From CAYRTV01 sp964505785 (GTDB lineage Bacteria; Acidobacteriota; Aminicenantia; Aminicenantales; Aminicenantaceae): 64,000 nucleotides of DNA. The notes under the pieces are model-generated. The model did not search any database, was not told where the DNA came from, and saw only the letters and a program-made list of their open reading frames with translations. The translations under genes and the position numbers were made by a program. Positions 6,839 to 15,670 of the stretch are shown here, one piece after another. Location: NCBI GenBank assembly GCA_964505785.1, contig CAZDJZ010000014.1, forward strand, positions 1 to 64,000, given 5' to 3'. The first letter of the stretch is position 1. Each line of letters begins with the position of its first letter.

Positions 6839-9694
6839 ATGCGGAAAACAAAGACAATTAGAGGAAAATTGTATGCACAGAAATTTTTTCTCTCATTGAT
6901 TTTTCTGTTTTTTTTGTTTTATTCTCTCTACTCCCAGGAACTTCCGGTTGTCCACTACGGTGTCAACGAAGGATTGGATTCAGTGGTTATTAACCACCTC
7001 GCCCAGGGTGAAGACGGCCGTTTATGGATCGCCCATCACGCAGGTATTTCTGTTTATGACGGACATCTTTTCCAGAATTGGAATAGAAAACACGGAATGC
7101 TGAGCAACTCGCCATCCAGTATTATCGCGGATAACAACGGAATTCTCTGGATTCTATATGCAGATATCGGGCTGCAGTTTCTAACTCCGGATGGTCAAAT
7201 CCACACTGTGCCGGATACAGAAGGCTGCTTCCGCCATGACAGGATTCCGTTTTTATTTAAACTCAACGACGGCCGTATTCTTGCCGGAGGGAAAAAAGGG
7301 TATTATCACATCGATCGCCAAGGCATCCGTGGCCCTGATTATCCGGTACCGGAAAAATCCGGTGCCGTCAATGCCATTCTCGACATGGAAGAAAAAAGTG
7401 TGATAGCCGCCACAACAGACGGCATATATCAATTGGAAAGTGAACCTGCAACGAAGCTGCCTCTCCCCTATGACCGGCTTGGCACGGAACTCATGACGGA
7501 TTTGTCCCTGGATGAAATGGGAAACCTATGGCTTTTAACAAAAAACGGCCTTATTGCCAGGGTCGGTCCGGATAATACAGATATTTGGGAGCTCCCATTT
7601 GAGAATAATGGAAATCCCAATGTATTCGCTTGCCGCTGCGGACCGGCTAACAGCGTATGGATTGCTTCTGGTAACGGGCTTTTCCGCTGGAAAAATGGAG
7701 AAGTGAAGCGATTTACTGAGGAGGAGGGACTTATCGGCTCTTGGATAAACTGTCTGTTGGTAGACCGGAACGGTGTAATTTGGCTTGGGGCTGAAGGCGG
7801 ATTGGACAAAATTGCGAATATGGGATTCCGCAATTACTGCTATCGCCGCGATTTCCCGGTCAATGCGGTGTGGGCGGTAACGGAACTGCCGGATGGTACA
7901 ATCTGGCTGGGAACCAACAAGGGAATTGTGTCCATCCCTCCTAATGGCGGGACACACCGGATATATACAACTGATCACGGCCTGATTGACAACAGTATAA
8001 TCGACCTGGATATAACGGAAGACGGAAAAGTATGGATTTTAACCTATAATGGTGTAAACTTCTGGAACGGCCGGACTTTCATTTCGTATCCCTCAGATGA
8101 ATTAAGAGCTCTCGGTCTTTACAACCTGCTGCCCGTTTCCGCCGAAGAGGTGTGGATCTCAACAACTCAGGGGTGGTTTATTCTCAGCCCGGAATCCAAA
8201 GTCATACGGCCTCATTCCCTGAATGATAAAATCGATCGGTCGGACAGCCTGAATTTTATTTATCAAACCCGCGACAGGATGATCTATCTCTTGGGCCGGT
8301 CTGTATACACCTACGCCCACACCAAAGGGCTGGAAAAAATCCAGTTGCCCGAATGGGCACAAGACGTCAGCCTGTTTAAGGTTGTTCAGGGGGATGAAAA
8401 ACTGTGGTTTTTGTCCGATTCCGGCCTCATCTCTTTCGACGGACGATCTTGGAAAAACTATTTCACGGAAAATGATGTGTTTTTCGACATGGTGCATATT
8501 TCCGATTCGGATATTTGGGTCGGGCTTAACTCCGGAATCGCTCATTTTGACGGACAAGATTATCAGTTTTTCGGACACCATGACGGAATTGCCGTCGGCG
8601 AATGTAATCTCGGCGCCTCGTTACTCGACAGCCGCGGCCGTATCTGGCTCGGCGGCCAGAATATGACGGTCATCTCCTCTTCAGAAACTCGTGAATTTCC
8701 ACCTTCAGAACCCCTGATCACCCGGGCAGTCGTTGATAACGAAAATCATATTATGCCCAGACAATTGAGCTTTTCATCCAAGTCCCGGGGAATTGTTTTC
8801 CAATTCTCAACCCCAAGCTTTTTTAATGAACAAGATCAAGTTTACCGTTACCGTATGAACGGGTTGGAATACTTCTGGTCTGATCCCACCTTGGAACATT
8901 CCATCCGCTATGCCAGCCTTCCTCCCGGTCAATATAAATTTGAGGTCCAATCCCGTCAGAAACACGGGCGCTGGAACGGTCCTATCCAAAGAATTTCAAT
9001 CCAAGTAGAGCCGACATTCACTCAAACGCCTCTAGCTAAAGTTATTCTCGGGCTGGTCCTTTTAGTGGCCGGATTCACGGTTGGTGCCATCCGGGTTGCC
9101 CGATTAAAAAACCAAAGGGCAAAATTAAAACATCTAGTAGATGAACAGACAGAAAAGATCCGCACCCAGCGAGACCAATTGGCAGAATTAGCCCGCATGG
9201 ATGATTTAACCGGGATTCCCAACCGAAGATACTTCTATGAGATCTTTGAAAAAGAAATAAAACGTGCTCACCGGCATCATCACCCTCTATGCCTGGCAAT
9301 TTTTGATATAGATGAATTTAAAAAATTCAACGATCACTACGGCCATACTTTAGGGGATCAAATTCTTCATGAAATCGGGGAACGGGCAAAAAAACACACC
9401 CGGGAATCCGATACATTCGCACGCTGGGGAGGAGATGAATTTATTCTCCTCATACACGCAGCCTCAAACGGAAATGCCGTTGATATTTGCCGGAGGGTCA
9501 AATTCCATCTGCAAGAATATCCTGTCCTGGCGGAGGAAGAGCCGTTAAGTTTCACTTTATCCGCGGGAGTGGTTTGCTGGAATCCGGACGAAAAACCGGA
9601 ATTGACCCATCAGGATTTGTTCAGATACGCTGATACGGCCCTCTACCGGGCTAAGGCAATGGGGCGTAACCGCATTGATTGTTATTCTCCATAA
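6839..9694 (+). CDS. Propeller sensor diguanylate cyclase (Reg_prop-Y_Y_Y-GGDEF)
   Basis: A 951-residue membrane-anchored sensor that should make cyclic di-GMP from two GTP. N-terminal signal anchor (residues 14-33), then repeated two-component propeller strands of the DxxGxLW(I/L) type across residues about 45-610, a Y_Y_Y-type Ig-like domain (about 640-730), one transmembrane helix (about 738-758), a short coiled coil, and a C-terminal cyclase. The active-site GGDEF begins at residue 864 and the inhibitory I-site RESD sits five residues before it (855-858), so activity and product inhibition both look intact. In Bacteroides-type hybrids the same sensor drives a histidine kinase; here it drives a cyclase. 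Stands alone; ligand unknown, probably a periplasmic carbohydrate or peptide. Confidence 0.92.
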   Translation: MRKTKTIRGKLYAQKFFLSLIFLFFLFYSLYSQELPVVHYGVNEGLDSVVINHLAQGEDGRLWIAHHAGISVYDGHLFQNWNRKHGMLSNSPSSIIADNNGILWILYADIGLQFLTPDGQIHTVPDTEGCFRHDRIPFLFKLNDGRILAGGKKGYYHIDRQGIRGPDYPVPEKSGAVNAILDMEEKSVIAATTDGIYQLESEPATKLPLPYDRLGTELMTDLSLDEMGNLWLLTKNGLIARVGPDNTDIWELPFENNGNPNVFACRCGPANSVWIASGNGLFRWKNGEVKRFTEEEGLIGSWINCLLVDRNGVIWLGAEGGLDKIANMGFRNYCYRRDFPVNAVWAVTELPDGTIWLGTNKGIVSIPPNGGTHRIYTTDHGLIDNSIIDLDITEDGKVWILTYNGVNFWNGRTFISYPSDELRALGLYNLLPVSAEEVWISTTQGWFILSPESKVIRPHSLNDKIDRSDSLNFIYQTRDRMIYLLGRSVYTYAHTKGLEKIQLPEWAQDVSLFKVVQGDEKLWFLSDSGLISFDGRSWKNYFTENDVFFDMVHISDSDIWVGLNSGIAHFDGQDYQFFGHHDGIAVGECNLGASLLDSRGRIWLGGQNMTVISSSETREFPPSEPLITRAVVDNENHIMPRQLSFSSKSRGIVFQFSTPSFFNEQDQVYRYRMNGLEYFWSDPTLEHSIRYASLPPGQYKFEVQSRQKHGRWNGPIQRISIQVEPTFTQTPLAKVILGLVLLVAGFTVGAIRVARLKNQRAKLKHLVDEQTEKIRTQRDQLAELARMDDLTGIPNRRYFYEIFEKEIKRAHRHHHPLCLAIFDIDEFKKFNDHYGHTLGDQILHEIGERAKKHTRESDTFARWGGDEFILLIHAASNGNAVDICRRVKFHLQEYPVLAEEEPLSFTLSAGVVCWNPDEKPELTHQDLFRYADTALYRAKAMGRNRIDCYSP

Positions 9695-9763
9695 ATTTTA
9701 ACAGCCGCACTCAGCCAAAATTCCTTGGGCCTCAGTCCTGCTTGGCAGACTTTGCAGCGAGAT

Positions 9764-9782
9764 AAGGTGACAATCACTTTTT
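9764..9782 (+). terminator. Possible terminator of the GGDEF gene
   Basis: A short stem, AGGTGA pairing with TCACTT (one G-U pair) around a CAA loop, is followed by TTT on the plus strand. It lies 70 bases past the GGDEF gene stop and overlaps the stop codon of the convergent HEAT gene. The stem is weak. Confidence 0.3.
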
Positions 9783-10889
9783 CAGCAAAATTTCTTCAAA
9801 AAATTGCAAGGCTTCGGCGGTGGCTTTCTGGCCCAGCCAAAAAACGGCTTGTTTGCGTACTTCGGGGAAAAGGTTGGTCTTGGCGATATCAATCAGGATG
9901 GGGACAGACTTTTCTTCCGGTTGCCGGCTTAAAGCAAATACAGCGCTTTCTTTAACTTCTATATCTTCTTTTTGACTGCCTACAACATCTTTTAATGCTT
10001 GAACACTTTTTTCCGATGCTTTTTGACCCAGCCAGAACACCGCTTTCTTACGCACCTCAGAATTGTTGTTTGTTTTAGCGATTCGAATCAACTCACGTAC
10101 GGCTCGATCGGAATCATTTAGCTGGATAGCGAAAATTATATGTTCGCGGACTTCACGGTCATCCGTCTGCTTGAAAATATTCTGCAGCATGGTAAAACTT
10201 TTGTTATCCTTATAGGTTCCGAGCCAAAAACATGCATTTTTGCGAATTTCCCTTGTTTCTTTACTCAAGGCCGTTTGTTTTAGAAAATCATAAGTCCGGT
10301 CTCCGGGATGGAGACTGACAGCGAAAAGCAGGGCTTTTTTCACATCTTCCGCAACGGCGCCATTAAACTTTTTGGTTACAAAAGTGAAGCTTTCTTCATT
10401 TTCCCTTTTTCCCAGCCAGTAAACAGGTTCATTCTGAAAATAGTATTCCTGTTCGAGATCGATTATAAACAGATCTTCAATTATCGGATTTTTTTCTCTC
10501 CGGCAAAGCAGCAGAATGCCCGCGGGTCCTTGTTTATCTGCATCAGTGGACCGAGAGAACCCAGAATGATCTCCGGATTGCTTGCGGACTTTTATTTCAT
10601 TGCCCTTTGCTTCAATTTGATATGACTGGTCAAATTCATCACAATGGCCCAGATGAACCTGATGGCGGGACATCATTTCGTATCCGACAAAATAAAGCTC
10701 CCCCTCGCCGGATTCATGGAATAGGCGCTGTGCCTGTTCCAATCCTGCTGCCAGGGACACCGCCCCACTCAGGTCATGGACACGCTCTTTAAGAAAAGGA
10801 AAGGCTTCGGTCCCGGCAAATCCGGTTGCCAGCATGGTGAAGAACAGAACGGCCGCTGGTATTACCGGAAGTCTTTTTATTTTTATCAT
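9774..10889 (-). CDS. Secreted HEAT-repeat protein
   Basis: A 371-residue exported protein with a Sec signal peptide (residues about 7-27). The first half (30-170) has no repeat and contains a Cys/His-bearing segment I do not recognise. From about residue 185 to the end there are six or so HEAT-like repeats of about 31 residues whose signature alternates between AVFWLGQK and IIFAIQLN types. Such solenoids bind proteins. It is the last gene of the ECF sigma operon, 21 bases after a longer HEAT protein with the same signature, so the two are probably partners in the envelope. No catalytic motif is visible. Confidence 0.8.
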   Translation of the reverse strand: MIKIKRLPVIPAAVLFFTMLATGFAGTEAFPFLKERVHDLSGAVSLAAGLEQAQRLFHESGEGELYFVGYEMMSRHQVHLGHCDEFDQSYQIEAKGNEIKVRKQSGDHSGFSRSTDADKQGPAGILLLCRREKNPIIEDLFIIDLEQEYYFQNEPVYWLGKRENEESFTFVTKKFNGAVAEDVKKALLFAVSLHPGDRTYDFLKQTALSKETREIRKNACFWLGTYKDNKSFTMLQNIFKQTDDREVREHIIFAIQLNDSDRAVRELIRIAKTNNNSEVRKKAVFWLGQKASEKSVQALKDVVGSQKEDIEVKESAVFALSRQPEEKSVPILIDIAKTNLFPEVRKQAVFWLGQKATAEALQFFEEILLKK

Positions 10890-10910
10890 GATAATCGCTC
10901 CTGACTTTTG

Positions 10911-12239
10911 TTATTTATTAATGATTTCCTGCAAAAACATCATGGCCTTTTCGTCTCCGGACTGACCCAGCCAAAAGATGAATTGTTTCTTAAGTTCGGG
11001 ATCTGTTTCGTTCCTGGCCAGCTCGATCATCACATCCACCTTTTTTTCAGAATCATTCATAGACATAGAGTGGATGAGCTGCTGCTTGAGTTCCCGGTCA
11101 TCGGCCGAGCGGTAAATATCTTTCAAGGTACCTAGAATTTCAGGGCCGCTCCTGCGTCCCAGCCAGAAGGCAGCCTGACGCCGAACCTCGATGCTGTTGT
11201 CGCTTCGGATCACTTTTAATAGAAAATCACGGGCTTCCTTGCTTTCCTGCCTTCCGATGGAAAAGACTAATCTGGTCCTGAATTCCGGGTCATCCACTTC
11301 GGTATAGATGTCTTTGAGTAAATCCAGGCTGGCCTCACCGCTGTGCTGACCCAGAAAAAATACCGCTTGTTCGCGGACTTCTGTATTTTCGCCTTTTTTA
11401 GCGATCGCGATAAGCTTATTCCGAACCCGATCATCATCGATTTGAGAAATAGAAAAAATGATCTGTTTTTTAATCTCCGGATTATCTGATTTGTCATATA
11501 TCTTTATCAACGCATCCAATGCTTCCTTATTCTTCCGCTGCCCCAGCCAAAACACAGCGTTCTTGCGGACTTCCGGATTGGGGTCATTTAAAGCCAGATC
11601 CATCATCAAAGGACCGACCTCTTCTTTATCCGACCGGCTGAGAATAAACAAAGCCTGGCTGCGCAACTCCGGATGGTTATCCTGCTTTATCAATTTAACT
11701 AAAATGGGATAGGCCTTCTCTTCATCTACCGACAGCAACGCGTTGAGGGCCACCAGTTTAAGCTCCAGTTCCGGATCTTCCTCTTCATCGATTTTTTCCA
11801 GCTCGGATTCCAGGCTGCCGTTAATGTACTTGCGGTAATCAACAATACCGCTTTCGACAAGGCTCTTGGCGATTTTCACCCTAAGCACTCTGGCGTCATC
11901 AACCCAGGAACTGGATTTGTAATTTTCGATCAGATGGTTCAAGCGTTCAACTGCGCTTTTCTTTGCTTCCAATTGATTTTTCAGCTTCCCCATTTCACTG
12001 CTCAGTTTGTCCACACTGTAGCCCAGCCAATACAGGGACTCATCCAAATAGCGGCTTTCCCGATATTTTTCCACTAAGGTTTCAAACCGGACAATCGCTT
12101 CCTCCCAATTTTTCTCATATAAAAGTTTCTTCGCTTCACGGTAATATTTCTCTGCCTGGTCGTCCGTCTGCATCCAAGCAGAAGCAAAAGCCGCCGTCAG
12201 CATGGCCATTACAACTGTAAAGATAATTTTTTTATTCAT
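10911..12239 (-). CDS. Secreted TPR/HEAT-repeat protein
   Basis: A 442-residue exported protein if translation starts at the ATG at 12239, chosen because AGGAG lies seven bases upstream and a signal peptide (MNKKIIFTVVMAMLTAAFAS) follows at once. A TPR/YbgF-like segment (residues about 25-110, AEKYYREAKKLL) precedes nine or so HEAT repeats (about 150-440) with the signatures AVFWLGQ and IIFSISQ alternating every repeat. It is the third gene of the operon behind the anti-sigma gene, separated by 10 bases. It probably works as a protein-binding scaffold in the periplasm; partner unknown. Confidence 0.82.
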   Translation of the reverse strand: MNKKIIFTVVMAMLTAAFASAWMQTDDQAEKYYREAKKLLYEKNWEEAIVRFETLVEKYRESRYLDESLYWLGYSVDKLSSEMGKLKNQLEAKKSAVERLNHLIENYKSSSWVDDARVLRVKIAKSLVESGIVDYRKYINGSLESELEKIDEEEDPELELKLVALNALLSVDEEKAYPILVKLIKQDNHPELRSQALFILSRSDKEEVGPLMMDLALNDPNPEVRKNAVFWLGQRKNKEALDALIKIYDKSDNPEIKKQIIFSISQIDDDRVRNKLIAIAKKGENTEVREQAVFFLGQHSGEASLDLLKDIYTEVDDPEFRTRLVFSIGRQESKEARDFLLKVIRSDNSIEVRRQAAFWLGRRSGPEILGTLKDIYRSADDRELKQQLIHSMSMNDSEKKVDVMIELARNETDPELKKQFIFWLGQSGDEKAMMFLQEIINK

Positions 12240-12249
12240 TTCTGTTCTC

Positions 12250-12945
12250 CTATATTTTCTGTAGAACATCCATTTTAAACAAGATATTCCGCTGTTTTAT
12301 TAAATCCCGGATCATTTCGCTATTCCCAGGATCATCCTCTGTTTTATTAATGACTTCCCGCAATACCAATTCCAGGTCTTCCAGCATTTGTGCAGCTTGC
12401 GGATCTTGTTCCGCAACCATTTGTTTCAGTACATAATTCTGCAGCAGCATGGTTGTCAGGAAAGCCGCATCAATAACCACTGTCTCTCCATTTGGCTGCG
12501 CCTGATTGGAGTAATCCAGCAGAACCGGTTTAACACTGCCGATATAATCACGCAGCTGCACCGCATAGGCGGATTGTGATGAAACGGTTACAGGACCTGA
12601 ATCCGGGCCGGAAATCCACATTCGGCCGAAAAAGATACCCAAGGCAAAAACGATTAGGGCGGAGGCCGCTGCCAGGGTCCACCGGAGAAACGGTTTAAAC
12701 TTGGGTTTGGGTGATGTCCGGGTCAAATGGGTGCTGATTCTGTGCCAGCATTTATCCCAATCCGCTGAGGGCAAATGCCCGGAATGGGTTTTATCCACCA
12801 GATGGAACACATTCCGCATTTCCGTCATCTCCAGGGCACATTCCGGGCATTCGCTCAAGTGCGCTTCCAACTGTTCTTTATCTTTATTATTCAGTTCATC
12901 ATAAAGATAAAGCACAATATCAGGACGAAATTTTTTGCATTTCAT
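12250..12945 (-). CDS. Zinc-finger anti-sigma factor
   Basis: A 231-residue single-pass membrane protein that should hold the adjacent ECF sigma factor inactive. The N-terminal zf-HC2 domain carries H29, C33 and C36 (HLSECPEC) plus C3. A transmembrane helix spans about residues 88-108. The C-terminal 120 residues lie outside the cytoplasm and are largely helical, ending in a charged Glu-rich stretch, a likely signal-sensing part. The start overlaps the sigma gene stop by four bases (ATGA), the usual coupling for sigma/anti-sigma pairs. Confidence 0.9.
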   Translation of the reverse strand: MKCKKFRPDIVLYLYDELNNKDKEQLEAHLSECPECALEMTEMRNVFHLVDKTHSGHLPSADWDKCWHRISTHLTRTSPKPKFKPFLRWTLAAASALIVFALGIFFGRMWISGPDSGPVTVSSQSAYAVQLRDYIGSVKPVLLDYSNQAQPNGETVVIDAAFLTTMLLQNYVLKQMVAEQDPQAAQMLEDLELVLREVINKTEDDPGNSEMIRDLIKQRNILFKMDVLQKI

Positions 12946-13511
12946 TGTCCTTCCTCCGTCATCAAACCTTTCAGCTCATTTTTAACCATGGAAACGGCCC
13001 GGAAGAGCTGTTTTTTGACGCCGCCGGTAGAACAGTTCATGTGGAGGGCGATTTCCTTGAGAGAAAAATGCTGGAAATGCCTTAAAACAAAAACCATACG
13101 CTGTTTTGACGTCAACTGATCCAATACAGCGGCAATCCGCTCACGGGCATCCCGGATCACATCGGCATCGGCCGGATCATCTGTTGCGGTTTTAGCATAA
13201 GCCTGATCCTGCAGATAAGGATTGGAAAGTTTGGTTTTCATTCTCTTTTTTTTCCTGAGAAGATCAATGCTGGTATTGATGGCGATACGGTATAGCCAGG
13301 AAAGAAGGGCGGTGCCGGATTGATCGTTGAATTGTTCGAGGGCATCAAAAGCTTTGATAAACGTGTCTTGAACCACATCTTCGGCATCCTCTTTGTTGCG
13401 CATGTACCGGTATGCCACTGCATAGATTTTCTTCTTATTGGATTCAAACAAAGCCCGGAGGGCGTCGTCCCTGCCCTCCCGGGCCGCTCGTATTAAAACT
13501 GTTTCTTCCAT
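12942..13511 (-). CDS. ECF-type RNA polymerase sigma factor
   Basis: A 189-residue sigma-70 family factor from the ATG at 13511; a frame ten codons longer begins with TTG at 13541 and is less likely. Region 2 is seen in YRYMRNKEDAEDVVQDTFIK (residues about 33-52), including the DAEDVVQ core-binding helix; region 4 in SKQRMVFVLRHFQHFSLKEI and the following MNCSTGGVKKQLFRA helix-turn-helix. It is the first gene of a four-gene operon (sigma, anti-sigma, two HEAT proteins). The SigW/RpoE-like architecture implies an envelope or stress cue. Confidence 0.93.
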   Translation of the reverse strand: MEETVLIRAAREGRDDALRALFESNKKKIYAVAYRYMRNKEDAEDVVQDTFIKAFDALEQFNDQSGTALLSWLYRIAINTSIDLLRKKKRMKTKLSNPYLQDQAYAKTATDDPADADVIRDARERIAAVLDQLTSKQRMVFVLRHFQHFSLKEIALHMNCSTGGVKKQLFRAVSMVKNELKGLMTEEGQ

Positions 13512-13550
13512 TGTTTTTTCACTGGTAAAACGAATGGTCAACTGGAAAGG

Positions 13551-13578
13551 TTGACAACGATTTATTTACTATTATAAT
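13551..13578 (+). promoter_or_regulatory. Consensus sigma-70 promoter facing a gene-free gap
   Basis: TTGACA (13551-13556) and TATAAT (13573-13578) are separated by 16 bases on the plus strand, a perfect pair of hexamers. The -35 is one arm of an inverted repeat GTCAAC/GTTGAC (about 13538-13556). No plus-strand gene follows before the convergent response regulator ends at 13861. ATTATAAT is itself palindromic and could also serve as the -10 of the sigma operon on the minus strand. Confidence 0.5.
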
Positions 13579-13636
13579 CCTTTTCCCTCTTCCCCGAGTA
13601 ATTTGACTGATCTGAACTTTGCCATGCTTCTTTGTA

Positions 13637-13661
13637 TATCTCAAAACTTAAAACTTAAATC
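13637..13661 (-). repeat. Family C low-complexity module
   Basis: ATCTCAAAACTTAAAACTTA is the complement of the TTGAGTTTTGAGATTT type words at 17.6, 46.5 and 57.5 kb. AT-rich and non-coding. Confidence 0.4.
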
Positions 13662-13710
13662 AAAAAAATATATCGAAGTAAATTAAAATGAAACAACACC
13701 ATCGGTCTGC

Positions 13711-13805
13711 GTGAATAGACAAAACAGACCGAAAAGACATGATAGTTAGAAAAGACTTAGATAGACCTGAATAGAATTAGATGGACTCAATAAACGCAAG
13801 CGGGC
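13711..13805 (+). repeat. Family D periodic repeat, copy 1
   Basis: Starts with AATAGACAAAACAGACCGAA and continues with AAAAGACTTAGATAGACCTG, a GATGGACT word and AACGCAAGCGGGC. The same order of words is found at 38131-38200 and, inverted, at 46240-46318. Located between the sigma operon and the response regulator gene. Confidence 0.65.
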
Positions 13806-13807
13806 TT

Positions 13808-13855
13808 AATGATGCACTCTAAGATTCCCATTGCTCCGCTCCTGGAATGACATGG
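13808..13855 (+). repeat. Family E repeat
   Basis: Contains GATGCACTCTAAGATTCCCA and GGAATGACATGGG, matching the words at 32.2 and 38.05 kb. It ends a few bases before the response regulator stop codon. Confidence 0.5.
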
Positions 13856-13860
13856 GGGAA

Positions 13861-14583
13861 TCATTCTTCCATCTTATCCACAAACATATACCCGGTCCCC
13901 CTTATACTTTGGATATATTTTGGATTTCCGCGGTCCGGCTCAAAATATTTGCGGAGCCGTGCAATAAAATTATCAACAGTGCGGGTTTGAACTTTGGGAC
14001 TCATTCCCCAAACATGCTCCAGAAGATCTTCTCTGGAAACAATATGATTTTTATTCTGGATGAGATATCTAAGGACAGCCGCTTCTTGATAGGTGAGATT
14101 TATTGTTTCATTTTCGGTCTTTGCCGTCAAATTCCTAAAATCGATTTCATTATCACCGAACCGGTACTGGGGCATATCCGCTGCAGAGGCCTGGTACCAT
14201 TGTTTTCTTCTCAGAAGGCTTTTGATTCGGGCCAGCAGCTCCTCCAGATGAAACGGTTTGGTCAAGTAATCGTCGGCACCGGTTTCCAGACCTTTCACCC
14301 GGTCTTTTAATCCGGTCCGTGCTGTCAGCATGATGATAGGCACCTGCGGCGTTTTTTCTCTTATTTTCCGGGCCACCTCAAAACCATCGATAAATGGGAG
14401 CATAATATCAAGGATGATCAAATCAAAAGCCCTGCTTCCGAAGAACTCCAGGGCCTCTCGACCGTTTTTCGCCCAGACTACGCTATAGCCTTCTTCATTC
14501 AGATTGTACTCAACGCCGATCGCCAAGGTTTCTTCATCCTCCACCAACAGAATCCGGCTTCCTGCAAAAACATTCCGGTTCAT
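13861..14583 (-). CDS. OmpR/PhoB-family response regulator
   Basis: A 240-residue DNA-binding regulator. Receiver domain at residues 10-125 with acidic pocket E15/D16, phospho-acceptor D59 (LIILDIMLP), a Thr in MLTARTG and the Lys of TKPF. The C-terminal winged helix (about 145-238) shows the family hallmarks LTYQEAAVLRYL, TVDNFIARLRKYF and IRGTGYMF. Its start overlaps the kinase gene stop by four bases (ATGA), so the two form a two-component operon with the kinase first. An 11-base direct repeat upstream of the kinase gene is a candidate binding site. Confidence 0.95.
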   Translation of the reverse strand: MNRNVFAGSRILLVEDEETLAIGVEYNLNEEGYSVVWAKNGREALEFFGSRAFDLIILDIMLPFIDGFEVARKIREKTPQVPIIMLTARTGLKDRVKGLETGADDYLTKPFHLEELLARIKSLLRRKQWYQASAADMPQYRFGDNEIDFRNLTAKTENETINLTYQEAAVLRYLIQNKNHIVSREDLLEHVWGMSPKVQTRTVDNFIARLRKYFEPDRGNPKYIQSIRGTGYMFVDKMEE

Positions 14584-15584
14584 TTGAATCCCATTCTCAG
14601 TTTCCGGCTCATTTTCAATATTCTTTTTAAATGCCGTTTCTTGGCTGCATTATAAACCGGAAGTTCAATCTGGAAAGTGGCGCCGTTTTCGTGGTTGAAA
14701 GCTTTTACTTTTCCCCCATGGTACTTAACCACCTCCCTAACCCAGTGAAGCCCCAGGCCGGTTCCTTTTACATTGGGAGCATCGCTGCGATAAACCCTGT
14801 GAAATTTAGAAAATATTATTTTCAGATATTTTGGAGGAATACCGATCCCATTATCAGAAAATTCCATAACAAATTTTTTGGGAGCGCACCTCAGCTCAAC
14901 ATTGATACGGACTTGTCCCCGGCTGTATTTGACGGCATTATCCATTAAATTATCCATTAAAATATGAAAAGAATTTTTATCGATCACACATTGACAATCC
15001 GCCTGACCGGAGACCGTCACAGCGTCTTCCGGAAGATTCAACTGCTCCCTTGACTCCCTGATCAAGTCGCGAATAACCGGCCCTGCGGTAAAGATCCCGC
15101 ATTCATACACTGCTTTTTTTTGTTCCAGACCGGCGACCTCCAGAATAGTATTGATTAAACGCTGCAGCCGTCCGGCGTCTTTCAGCATCAAATCAATGAA
15201 TTTGTCCTGATGCGGCCGGGCTAATTCCCGGTTTTTCAGGGTTTCCAGATTGAGCTGAATCGACGCCAGAGGCGTTTTTAATTCATGCGTAATATTCGCG
15301 ATAAAATTATCATACAGGCTTGTCATTTTAAATTGAACCGTAAAATTCCGGAAAATTAGAGACATACCAATTGATATCCCCAGAAAAAGTATACAGCCGA
15401 GTATCAGCGTAAAAATATTGGCGCTTTCCGACATAACCCATGAGGATAAACTCTCATCCACTTGCTTTAAAATCATGCGGGAAGATATAAACCGGTAGAT
15501 CCATAACCCCAGCAGCGAAAACCAGGCAACCTGGGCCAGGACAAAAATGACAACATAGCGGGTTAAAGATCTCTGCTTGCTCAT
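14580..15584 (-). CDS. Sensor histidine kinase
   Basis: A 334-residue membrane kinase that should phosphorylate the regulator encoded next. Two transmembrane helices (about 10-32 and 57-78) enclose a loop of only about 25 residues, too small for a folded ligand domain. The H-box FIANITHELKTPLASIQ carries H100; N box DNLMDNAVKY; G1 FSDNGIGIPP; G2 GTGLGLHWV. No HAMP domain. The ATG at 15584 has no ribosome binding site but has TATAAT on the minus strand (complement of 15592-15597) only eight bases upstream, which suggests a leaderless or nearly leaderless message. Confidence 0.93.
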   Translation of the reverse strand: MSKQRSLTRYVVIFVLAQVAWFSLLGLWIYRFISSRMILKQVDESLSSWVMSESANIFTLILGCILFLGISIGMSLIFRNFTVQFKMTSLYDNFIANITHELKTPLASIQLNLETLKNRELARPHQDKFIDLMLKDAGRLQRLINTILEVAGLEQKKAVYECGIFTAGPVIRDLIRESREQLNLPEDAVTVSGQADCQCVIDKNSFHILMDNLMDNAVKYSRGQVRINVELRCAPKKFVMEFSDNGIGIPPKYLKIIFSKFHRVYRSDAPNVKGTGLGLHWVREVVKYHGGKVKAFNHENGATFQIELPVYNAAKKRHLKRILKMSRKLRMGFK

Positions 15585-15610
15585 TTTTTTTATTATAACC
15601 TCATTGCCGG

Positions 15611-15632
15611 ACTTTTACATTACTTTTACATA
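15611..15632 (+). promoter_or_regulatory. 11-base direct repeat, likely response-regulator box
   Basis: ACTTTTACAT occurs twice with an exact 11-base period (15611-15620 and 15622-15631). Direct repeats with 11-base spacing are the normal target form of OmpR/PhoB regulators. It lies where the -35 of the kinase gene promoter should be and upstream of a TATAAT (15665-15670) that lacks a -35 and precedes the radical SAM gene. Confidence 0.5.
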
Positions 15633-15664
15633 TCAAACCCCAAAAGCCCGGATGAATTTGGTAA

Positions 15665-15670
15665 TATAAT
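15665..15670 (+). promoter_or_regulatory. -10 element of the radical SAM gene
   Basis: TATAAT 45 bases before the chosen start codon; the region 17 bases upstream (AAAAGC) is not a -35, consistent with activator dependence. Confidence 0.4.

Noticed and set aside
10911..12269. A start ten codons earlier for the TPR/HEAT protein.
   Set aside because: It would bury the signal peptide and ignore the AGGAG site before 12239.
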